A stretch of 8,477 nucleotides of DNA from Streptomyces xanthophaeus (GTDB taxonomy: Bacteria; Actinomycetota; Actinomycetes; Streptomycetales; Streptomycetaceae), in assembly GCF_000725805.1 (NCBI RefSeq), contig NZ_JOFT01000068.1, forward strand, positions 1 to 8,477. Reading direction: 5' to 3'. Below the pieces are notes generated by a model. The model saw only the letters and a program-made list of their open reading frames with translations, did not search any database and was not told the DNA's origin. Positions 1 through 5,802 of the stretch are shown one piece after another; the stretch's first letter is position 1; the number at the start of each line of letters is the position of its first letter. Both the position numbers and the translations under genes were made by a program.

Positions 1-1
1 C

Positions 2-127
2 GACCGGCTCGACGCGGCCGGCATCGAGGCCGACGAACTGACCGTCCACACCCCCGACCTGGACGACGTCTTCTTCGCCCTGACCGCCACCACCGTGCCC
101 AGCCAGCCCAAGGAGTCCGTCCGATGA
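2..127 (+). CDS. ABC transporter ATP-binding protein, C-terminal fragment (DrrA-like)
   Basis: Only the last 41 residues are in the window; the gene starts upstream. The reading frame carries the phrase TPDLDDVFFALT, which matches the C-terminal end of DrrA-family drug-export ATPases, where a T-P-x-L-D-D-V-F-L/F motif follows the nucleotide-binding domain. No Walker or signature motif is visible because those lie upstream. The TGA stop overlaps the ATG of the permease gene (ATGA), so the two are translationally coupled and should form one transporter that energises export of a hydrophobic substrate at the cytoplasmic membrane. The family call rests on this short tail and on the neighbour, so it is good but not proved. 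The substrate cannot be inferred. Confidence 0.85.
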   Translation, partial: DRLDAAGIEADELTVHTPDLDDVFFALTATTVPSQPKESVR

Positions 128-909
128 GCACCCTCGCCCTTGCCGTACGCGACTCCTCGACGATGCTGCGGCGCAACCTCCTGCACGCACGCCGCTACCC
201 GTCCCTCACCCTGAACCTGCTGCTGACGCCGATCATGCTCCTGCTGCTCTTCGTCTACATCTTCGGCGACACGATGAGCGCCGGCATCGGCGGCGGCGAC
301 CGCTCCGCGTACATCGCCTACCTCGTCCCCGGCCTGATGCTGATGACCATCGGCAGCACCACGATCGGCACGGCCGTGTCCGTCTCCAACGACATGACCG
401 AGGGCATCATCGCCCGCTTCCGCACGATGGCGATCCACCGCGGCTCGGTCCTCATCGGCCACGTCATCGGCAGCGTCCTGCAGTGCATCATGAGCGTGGT
501 CTTCGTGGGCGCCGTAGCGCTGGCCATCGGCTTCCGCTCCACCGACGCCACGGCCCTGGAGTGGCTGGCCGCCTTCGGACTGCTCGTGCTCTTCGCCCTG
601 GCGCTCACTTGGATCGCCGTCGGAATGGGCCTCATCAGCCCGAACGCCGAGGCCGCCAGCAACAACGCGATGCCGATGATCCTGCTCCCGCTCCTGTCCA
701 GCGCCTTCGTCCCGGTCGACGCGATGCCGGGCTGGTTCCAGCCCGTAGCCGAGTACCAGCCCTTCACCCCGGCCATCGAGACCCTGCGCGGCCTCCTCCT
801 CGGCACCGAGATCGGCCACAACGGCTGGCTCGCGACGGCCTGGTGCCTCGGCCTCGTGGTCCTCGGCTACTTCTGGTCGGCCGCGAAATTCAACACCGAC
901 CCGAAGTAA
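124..909 (+). CDS. ABC-2 type transporter permease (DrrB-like)
   Basis: This 261-residue protein is the membrane half of the exporter. I see six hydrophobic segments at about residues 27-48, 62-85, 108-137, 145-172, 180-197 and 232-253, the usual ABC-2 topology and length. The loop after the fifth segment reads SAFVPVDAMPGWFQPVAEYQ followed by a PFTPAIETLRGLL stretch, which is the ABC-2 permease signature region of the DrrB group. The ATG overlaps the stop of the ATPase gene, and AAGGAG at 110-115 lies inside the end of that gene at good spacing, which fixes the start. A strong hairpin begins 20 bases after the stop, so the operon ends here. Known DrrAB systems export antibiotics or lipids; which one applies here is unknown. 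Confidence 0.93.
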   Translation: MSTLALAVRDSSTMLRRNLLHARRYPSLTLNLLLTPIMLLLLFVYIFGDTMSAGIGGGDRSAYIAYLVPGLMLMTIGSTTIGTAVSVSNDMTEGIIARFRTMAIHRGSVLIGHVIGSVLQCIMSVVFVGAVALAIGFRSTDATALEWLAAFGLLVLFALALTWIAVGMGLISPNAEAASNNAMPMILLPLLSSAFVPVDAMPGWFQPVAEYQPFTPAIETLRGLLLGTEIGHNGWLATAWCLGLVVLGYFWSAAKFNTDPK

Positions 910-929
910 CCCCCATGACAACGCGGGAA

Positions 930-975
930 ACGGCACGCGGGCCCGGGACGACATCGTCCCGGGCCCGCGCGCCGT
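930..975. terminator. Bidirectional terminator hairpin between convergent genes
   Basis: A perfect 16-bp stem (936-951 with 954-969) has only CA between the arms. Beyond a single A/C mismatch (935/970) it continues for another 5 bp (930-934 with 971-975). It sits 20 bases after the permease stop and 14 bases before the stop of the convergent M23 gene, so it can serve both transcripts. There is no T-tract, which is usual for Streptomyces terminators. Confidence 0.85.
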
Positions 976-989
976 GTAACGCCCCAGGC

Positions 990-2441
990 TCAGTTGTAGG
1001 TACCGGTGAGGGCGATCCCGGTGCGGGCGCCGGTGACACCGTTCAGGTTGATGGCGGCCGCCGCGTCCCAGCTGGCGCCGGCGTGGCGGATGGTGTGCAG
1101 GACCCGGCCGTCGGTGGTCACGAGCCCGACCTGGAGCTCGCCGTCGACAGCGGCCGCGGCCACGTCCGTGACGGTGGCTCCGGAGACGACCGAGGACAGG
1201 TCGCGGAACGACTGCCAGTGCCCGGTGCCGAACCGGATGCCGTGGTACTGCTTGGTGCCCCCGGCAGCGGTGGCGACCAGCTGGAGGTCGGCGCCGGTCC
1301 CGGCGACGGCCACGTCCTCGATCCCCGACAGCCCGGCCTCGACGGACGCGTCGCCCCAGGCCGAGAACGACCCGTCGGCCTTGCGCAGCGTGTGCTGGAG
1401 GTTCCCGCCCGCGAGGGCGACGAACTGCACGTCGGTGCCGGTCCTGGCCACGGTCACCTTCGTGGCGGGCGTGCCGCCCGGGGTGCCGAGGGAGACGAAC
1501 GGCTTCCAGTTCCCGTCGGGGTAGCGGATGGTGTAGTGGACCACGCCATCCGCGACGACGGCGACGTAAAGGTCCCCGCCCACCGAGACCGCGGAAGCCT
1601 GGGTGATGTTGCCCGGTACGCCGGCCGCCCCCTGGGTGACGTCGGCGAAGCCCGCCCAGGAGCGGTCCGTGAAGCGGATGGTGTGGTAGAGCTTGCCGTC
1701 GTTGCCCACGGCCAGCATGTGCGTATCGCCGTTGATCCCGGCTTCCGCTATCTCCTTGGCGCCCGAGGGGACCTCGCCCGACGCGCCCTCCACGTTCCCG
1801 AAGGCGGTCCACTGCCGGTCGGCGGTCCGGATGCCGTGGAAGACCGACCCGCCGGACTGGACCGCGACCTGAGCGCGCCACCCGGACTCGTTGTCCGGCA
1901 CCTCGGGGCTCTGCCCGCAGTTCTTACTGGTCAGCTGCGAACCCATGCTGAACGGAACACCGTTGAACACCGACTGCTTCACCGTGCCGTTGTACTGCTG
2001 CTCGTAGTGCAGGTGGGCACCCGTGGACTTCCCCGTGCTGCCGACTATGCCGATCTTCTGCCCGCGGGTGACGCGCTGCCCGACCGTGACGTCGTGGTCG
2101 TTCAGGTGGGCGTACAGCGTCTTGGAGCCGCTGCCGTGGTCGATGACCACGTACTTGCCGTAGCTGGTCGTCAGCGACTTCACGACACTCACGGTGCCGT
2201 CGGCGCTGGCGAGGACCGGCTGGTTCTCCGTCGAGCCACCCCGCGTCCAGTCGATCGACAGCGTGGAGGGGCTGTGCCCGCTGTACGTCTTGCCCAGCCA
2301 TGTCTGCTCGCAGCTGAAGGGCATCTGGTAGGCGGGCCCCGCGGCGTGCGAAGGCGTGGCGGCCAGAGCAACCAGACCGGACGCGGCCAGGGCCAGCCCG
2401 GTCGCGGAGGTCAGGACACGGCGGGAGAAGGTGACAGACAT
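990..2441 (-). CDS. Exported M23-family metallopeptidase with six-repeat lectin-like C-terminal domain
   Basis: From the ATG at 2441 the protein has 483 residues. Residues 1-33 form a signal peptide with a twin-arginine (SRRVLTS), a hydrophobic core and an A-x-A site (SHA). The M23 (LytM/lysostaphin-type) zinc endopeptidase domain spans about 40-170. Likely ligands are H56 and D64 (GHSPSTLSIDW) and H145 of the GAHLHYE motif, with H143 and H112 (LYAHL) as the other active-site histidines. Such enzymes cut peptide cross-links in peptidoglycan outside the cell. Residues about 185-483 hold six repeats of roughly 50 residues, each with an H-T/G-I-R...G-x-W-x-x-F core (histidines or equivalent near 202, 253, 303, 350, 400, 449). 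These resemble PLL/tectonin-type beta-propeller lectins and may hold the enzyme on a glycan. The start has GAGGA six bases upstream. An in-frame ATG at 2522 with its own GGGGAGG would give 510 residues and is a real alternative. The gene is monocistronic. Confidence 0.9.
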   Translation of the reverse strand: MSVTFSRRVLTSATGLALAASGLVALAATPSHAAGPAYQMPFSCEQTWLGKTYSGHSPSTLSIDWTRGGSTENQPVLASADGTVSVVKSLTTSYGKYVVIDHGSGSKTLYAHLNDHDVTVGQRVTRGQKIGIVGSTGKSTGAHLHYEQQYNGTVKQSVFNGVPFSMGSQLTSKNCGQSPEVPDNESGWRAQVAVQSGGSVFHGIRTADRQWTAFGNVEGASGEVPSGAKEIAEAGINGDTHMLAVGNDGKLYHTIRFTDRSWAGFADVTQGAAGVPGNITQASAVSVGGDLYVAVVADGVVHYTIRYPDGNWKPFVSLGTPGGTPATKVTVARTGTDVQFVALAGGNLQHTLRKADGSFSAWGDASVEAGLSGIEDVAVAGTGADLQLVATAAGGTKQYHGIRFGTGHWQSFRDLSSVVSGATVTDVAAAAVDGELQVGLVTTDGRVLHTIRHAGASWDAAAAINLNGVTGARTGIALTGTYN

Positions 2442-2514
2442 GGGGATTCCTCGGAAGCTCGTGCGGGGGCGCAGGTCGAAGGCCTGCCGGATGCTCGCGT
2501 TCGTACGACGGCGT

Positions 2515-2535
2515 GCGGGCATGGCAAACCTCCCC
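2515..2535 (-). promoter_or_regulatory. Alternative start with strong ribosome binding site for the M23 gene
   Basis: On the minus strand GGGGAGG is followed six bases later by an ATG at 2522. It is in frame with the M23 peptidase, with no stop between them. The 27 intervening codons mostly end in G or C and encode an Arg-rich stretch beginning MPARRRTNAS. The downstream ATG at 2441 also has a good site (GAGGA). Either start, or both, may be used; the upstream one would give an unusually long n-region before the twin-arginine. Confidence 0.5.
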
Positions 2536-2774
2536 AGGGCGAAGACGTGGATGTGGTGCAGACGTATCGGTTGCGGGAACACGAACCAGTCGTCTTCCCC
2601 AGCCCCTGCGGGCCGTTGAGAAGATCATGTCCGCTGGTCAGAGCCCGATCCAGAGTTTCCGCCTGGCCCCAAGCTGCCTGACACCAAGGCGCCAGGCCAC
2701 GAGGGCTGGGACACCCGGAACCACCGACGGACCGGGGGAGAGCACCCCCTCGCCCGGGTGCGAGAATCCAGATC
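2523..2774. other. Divergent intergenic region between the M23 gene and the Cys-rich gene
   Basis: This stretch should hold promoters for both flanking genes, but I cannot identify convincing -35/-10 pairs. Two minor inverted repeats are visible: GCCTGGC at 2661-2667 with GCCAGGC at 2691-2697, and GGGGG at 2734-2738 with CCCCC at 2745-2749. I see no coding sequence. Confidence 0.5.
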
Positions 2775-3245
2775 ATGAAGCCTGGCGTGTGGAGTGCAGG
2801 ACCCGTAGGCGGGGGCGATACAGGCCGTGAGGAGCTGCTGGAGCTGGTCGGACAGGCCGCGAAGGGCCTCACGGCCGGCCGGGTCGTGACGGCCGCCGTC
2901 GAGTGCGGTCTGTGCGGTGCGGAGGGTTTCGAGTGGGCCGAGTTCGAGGTGTGGGGGAGGGAGTGCTACTGCTTCGGCTGCCTCCTCCCGATCGGGGTAC
3001 TGGACGGGGACGTCCAGGAGCGCGTGCTCCCCGGCGCGGGCACGGCCTGGTGGAGGCTCACCCCGGAAGAACCTGCTGCCTACGTCAAGTGCCCAGCAGG
3101 GCACATGGCCTTCCAGGCAGCCGTGGCGCTGACCCTCTCCGAGGACGGCCAGGTGCACAGCCTCTCCGCGGGTCTGAGATGCCCGGAGGACGGCGGACTG
3201 CACCTGCTCCTCGACAATGAACCGGTCACCCCGCTCCCCACCTGA
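2775..3245 (+). CDS. Cysteine-rich protein of unknown function, possible zinc-binding fold
   Basis: I do not recognise this 156-residue protein. It has no signal peptide and no membrane segment, so it is probably cytoplasmic. Cysteines are spaced like metal ligands: C44-x-x-C47 and C66-x-x-C69 with an additional C64 form a zinc-ribbon-like pair separated by 18 residues. A second set, KCPAGH (C106, H110) and RCPEDGG (C136), lies in the C-terminal half. Third-position GC is high and the paired cysteines make sense only in this frame, which supports it over the overlapping antisense reading. The ATG at 2775 has no clear Shine-Dalgarno; the transcript could be leaderless or the start could be the GTG at 2787. 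It converges on the phospholipase gene, and a hairpin at 3271-3307 lies between them. Nothing in the context ties it to the hydrolases. Confidence 0.72.
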   Translation: MKPGVWSAGPVGGGDTGREELLELVGQAAKGLTAGRVVTAAVECGLCGAEGFEWAEFEVWGRECYCFGCLLPIGVLDGDVQERVLPGAGTAWWRLTPEEPAAYVKCPAGHMAFQAAVALTLSEDGQVHSLSAGLRCPEDGGLHLLLDNEPVTPLPT

Positions 3246-3270
3246 CGCGACCACAGCACAGGAAGCCCCC

Positions 3271-3307
3271 GGCCCCGGCTGCACCCTCGAGGGGCGCGGC
3301 CGGGGCC
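3271..3307. terminator. Bidirectional terminator hairpin
   Basis: GGCCCCGGC at 3271-3279 pairs with GCCGGGGCC at 3299-3307. The stem continues through one G-T wobble (3280/3298) and two more pairs (3281-3282 with 3296-3297), and an inner CCCT/AGGG stem (3284-3287 with 3290-3293) extends it. It lies between the convergent ends of the Cys-rich gene (stop 3245) and the phospholipase gene (stop 3327). Confidence 0.75.
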
Positions 3308-3326
3308 TGGTGGTGCGCTGCGCGGG

Positions 3327-4763
3327 TCAGCGGGCGGTGGCTACCGCACCGAAGTAGACGGTGGCGGCCTGGTGGCACGCCGTGCGTTCGGCGGGCGTGT
3401 AGACCTCGGGGAAGCCCCGCTGGTCGCATATCTCCTTCAGGTCCTGGCGGAAGATCAGGTCCATGCGCTGCTTTCCGGCTTCGTTGGTGACGAAGGCCGT
3501 CTCGCCGAAGAGGTCCCGGTAGTTGCGGTACCCGAAGTCGTGGCGGACGCAGGCGAGGGTGAAGTCGTAGCTGCCGACGGCGTTCGGGGCGGGAGAGTTG
3601 CACACGTTGGTGCTCCACCGGAACTCGTAGCGGTCGGGCTTGCCCGTGCGGTAGGCGCCGTACTTCCGGTACCAGGCGTTGGTGGCGTCGGCGCCGAACT
3701 GGGTGAGGGCGGTCAGGCGGGCGGCCTTCTCGGCGTGGGTGGCCGGGGCGACGGGAGCGCGCAGGTTGCGCCACTCATCGGTGGTGCCGTCGCCGTCGTA
3801 CTTCTGGACGGAGCGGCGGTCGGAGGAGAGCCGGTAGAGGTAGTCGCCGCTGGTGGCGAAGGCGGCGGCGGGACCGCCGATACGGTTCCACTCTCCGGGC
3901 TTGCCGTTGTACTTGTAGAGGTCGCCGGTCGCCTTGTCGGTCCTGTACAGCGTGTTGCTGGCGAAGATGTGCCCGGAGGGCCCGCCGACCGGCTTCCACT
4001 TGCCGCTCTTCGCATCACGTTCGATGACCGCGGCCCCGTCGGGGGTCAGCCCGTAGAGGTTCTTGTCCGTGACGGCGAACGTGGCGCCGGGCCGGCCGGC
4101 CTTGCTCCACCGGTCGGGCTTCTCGTCGTACGAGTAGAGCTCGCCGGTGGCCAGGTCGGTCTTGTAGAGGGTGCTGATCGGCCGGCGGCTGAGGTCCTTG
4201 ACCGTGCGGCGGACGTCCTTGTGAGGGGCGGCGTAGATGTTCGAGGCGGGCCCGCTGATCCTTGTCCAGATGTCATCCTTCCCGGTGTACTCCCAGACTC
4301 CGCTCTTGTCGGGGCTGATGCCGTACACCTTCTCGCCGCTGGCGACGAACGTGAGACCGGGACTCCCGATGCGGTCCCACTGGCCGGGGCTGCGCTTGTA
4401 CTTGTGGATGTTGCCGGGGGCCGTATCGGTCGCGTAGAGGTGCCCGCCGCCGGCGTAGATGTTCTTCGCGGGCCCGTGCACCTTGATCCAGTTGCTCTGG
4501 TGGGTGGACCACTCGTAGACGCCCTGGTGGTCGGAGGAGAGCGCGTAGACGGCCGACCCGGTGCTGACGATCTGCTCCATGACGATCGTCGGCCCGGCGG
4601 TGGAGGCACGGTGGGCCTGCCGCTTGGCAGGGGCGGCGTTCGCCGCGACACCCAGAGCGACGACTCCGACGGCGAGCAGGCACAGCATGCGGAACGCACC
4701 GTGGAACCTGCGCCACCAGGTGACGGCACCCTTCGGCGCCTGCGGGGGCATGACGTTGTTCAT
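3327..4763 (-). CDS. Exported phospholipase A2 fused to an N-terminal tectonin/propeller-like domain
   Basis: This 478-residue protein starts at the ATG at 4763, with AAGGGA just upstream on the minus strand. A positively charged N-terminus and a hydrophobic core (about 24-43, ending ANA-A) form a signal peptide. Residues about 58-340 carry seven repeats centred on tryptophans W92, W129, W166, W219, W256, W292 and W331, mostly followed by an x-x-I-x-G-P-like phrase (for example EWNRIGGP). Spacing is 36-39 residues except one 53-residue gap caused by an Arg/Lys-rich insert near 181-195. This looks like a seven-bladed tectonin-type propeller. Residues about 353-478 match prokaryotic phospholipase A2: CVRHDFGYRNY gives the catalytic pair H408/D409, D435 (KQRMD) matches the second catalytic Asp, and C388, C405, C446 and C463 match the two disulfides of the S. 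violaceoruber enzyme. It should release fatty acids from the sn-2 position of phospholipids outside the cell. It lies 23 bases after the amidase gene, in one operon. Confidence 0.93.
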   Translation of the reverse strand: MNNVMPPQAPKGAVTWWRRFHGAFRMLCLLAVGVVALGVAANAAPAKRQAHRASTAGPTIVMEQIVSTGSAVYALSSDHQGVYEWSTHQSNWIKVHGPAKNIYAGGGHLYATDTAPGNIHKYKRSPGQWDRIGSPGLTFVASGEKVYGISPDKSGVWEYTGKDDIWTRISGPASNIYAAPHKDVRRTVKDLSRRPISTLYKTDLATGELYSYDEKPDRWSKAGRPGATFAVTDKNLYGLTPDGAAVIERDAKSGKWKPVGGPSGHIFASNTLYRTDKATGDLYKYNGKPGEWNRIGGPAAAFATSGDYLYRLSSDRRSVQKYDGDGTTDEWRNLRAPVAPATHAEKAARLTALTQFGADATNAWYRKYGAYRTGKPDRYEFRWSTNVCNSPAPNAVGSYDFTLACVRHDFGYRNYRDLFGETAFVTNEAGKQRMDLIFRQDLKEICDQRGFPEVYTPAERTACHQAATVYFGAVATAR

Positions 4764-4786
4764 CGAGATCCCTTCAGAGAAACGAT

Positions 4787-5614
4787 TCAGAACGTGAAGA
4801 TCCACTGCCAGAAGGAGCCCCGAACGCCGGGCGCACAGCGGCCGGCCGCAGGAACGCCAACCGGCCGGACAGCCGCGGCCGAGCCGGCCGAAGCCTTCGA
4901 ACCGGAAGCCGGCGCGGACACGGCGGCCGTGGCCTTGGACGAGGGCACGGCAGTAGTCGCCCGGGCGGGCTTCGCGGGAGCGGTGGATGTGGCAGGCACC
5001 AGGGCGAGCGCCCGAGGCGTGCTGGTGGCGGTGATGAGCTTCTTGTAACGCAAGGGCACGTAGGCGCTGCGGGGGTGCCCGGCGATCCGGCTGTCGTGGA
5101 TGTTGGCGGTGTCCTTGCGGGCGGGTCGTCCGCTGCGGCTCTCGCTGTAGTAGACGAAGTCGCCCTTGGCCTTGTCGGTCCAGCCGCCGAACAGCACGGC
5201 ATGGGCAGCCGGGTAGTCGAGGGCGTCGCCGGCCTCCAGCTGGTCGAAGCCGGACAGCCGGTCGGCGACGGCAGGCAGTGACTGGGTGGTCAGGCTCTCC
5301 TTCAGCTGCCAGGCCATGGACACGAACCCGGAGCAGTCCTGCCGGTAGGAGCCGCCGGTCGCCTCGTCCTTCCACCACCTGCCCTGGCTGTAGGAGACGC
5401 GCTTGTCGACCCAGTGCTTGGCGCGGGCGATGACCTGTTCCCGGGTGACCGGCCCGCCGGGGGCCGCACCGTTCCCGATGGTTCCCGTCGAGACGGGCTT
5501 GGCGTAGCGGTCGACGCTGTCGGCCTGCGCCGGCATGACGGTCAGACCGACGGCCATCACCAGGCCGGCCAGGGCCGCGACGACTTTGGGCCGGCGTATC
5601 AACGGCTCTTTCAC
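4787..5614 (-). CDS. Exported NlpC/P60-like amidase-domain protein
   Basis: This 275-residue protein starts at GTG 5614, preceded by GAAGGAA; an open extension upstream to 5803 lacks such a site and reads like non-coding DNA. Residues 1-31 are a signal peptide (RRPK n-region, hydrophobic core, AQA-D cleavage site). The domain at about 55-190 has the cysteine-hydrolase pattern: C94 in RQDCSGFVSMAW and H138 in YPAAHAVLFGGW. This fits NlpC/P60-like and putative-amidase families that cleave peptidoglycan stem peptides or related amides. From 191 to 255 the chain is an Ala/Pro/Ser/Thr-rich linker, and it ends in a short aromatic tail (GSFWQWIFTF) that I cannot explain. It is the first gene of the operon with the phospholipase and is divergent from the HTH-ricin gene. 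The exact bond cut is unknown. Confidence 0.88.
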   Translation of the reverse strand: MKEPLIRRPKVVAALAGLVMAVGLTVMPAQADSVDRYAKPVSTGTIGNGAAPGGPVTREQVIARAKHWVDKRVSYSQGRWWKDEATGGSYRQDCSGFVSMAWQLKESLTTQSLPAVADRLSGFDQLEAGDALDYPAAHAVLFGGWTDKAKGDFVYYSESRSGRPARKDTANIHDSRIAGHPRSAYVPLRYKKLITATSTPRALALVPATSTAPAKPARATTAVPSSKATAAVSAPASGSKASAGSAAAVRPVGVPAAGRCAPGVRGSFWQWIFTF

Positions 5615-5636
5615 GGGGTTCCTTCGCTGTGGTGGA

Positions 5637-5659
5637 TTCCGCCGTCCGGGTTGGCGGAA
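5637..5659. repeat. Inverted repeat, candidate operator upstream of the amidase gene
   Basis: TTCCGCC and GGCGGAA form perfect 7-bp arms separated by 9 bases, 23 bases before the amidase GTG. It could be an operator or a hairpin in the mRNA leader. Confidence 0.5.
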
Positions 5660-5743
5660 GCGGTGGAACACCACGTTGGAACCTGATCTGATTGTCCGGC
5701 GGCGCGTACTCGCGTCTGTGCAGGTCAGCGGGGGTGGGGACTC

Positions 5744-5753
5744 CGGATATCCG
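5744..5753. repeat. Perfect 10-bp palindrome CGGATATCCG, candidate operator
   Basis: This AT-centred palindrome lies 49 bases before the ATG of the HTH-ricin gene, a typical place for an autoregulatory site. There is no second copy near the hydrolase start. Confidence 0.4.
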
Positions 5754-5802
5754 CGAACTTGCACGAACACGCGCGGGCAAGCCGGACCTTGGAGGGGGAG
5801 CA

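Larger units (their letters stand above)
5615..5802. promoter_or_regulatory. Divergent promoter/operator region
   Basis: These 188 bases must carry the promoters of the hydrolase operon and the HTH-ricin gene. I see no consensus sigma-70 pair on either strand. Candidate operator elements are TTCCGCC/GGCGGAA (5637-5643, 5653-5659), GTGG/CCAC (5663-5666, 5671-5674), a directly repeated TGGAAC with a 13-base period (5664-5669, 5677-5682) and the palindrome CGGATATCCG (5744-5753). The adjacent gene encodes an HTH protein, so autoregulation here is plausible but inferred. Confidence 0.6.

Noticed and set aside
2442..2660. c-di-AMP (ydaO-type) riboswitch leader, common before Streptomyces wall hydrolase genes
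   Set aside because: I looked on the minus strand upstream of the M23 gene, and also upstream of the amidase gene (5615-5802), and could not find the conserved core; a covariance-model search would settle it.
483..2681. 732-codon plus-strand open frame across the permease and M23 genes
   Set aside because: It crosses the terminator hairpin, overlaps two convergent real genes and encodes only an Arg/Gly/Ala-rich chain.
3372..5048. 558-codon open frame on the plus strand opposite the phospholipase and amidase genes
   Set aside because: It is the antisense of two well-supported genes; its protein is low-complexity Val/Gly/Ala/Asp-rich with no domain, as expected for mirror frames in high-GC DNA.
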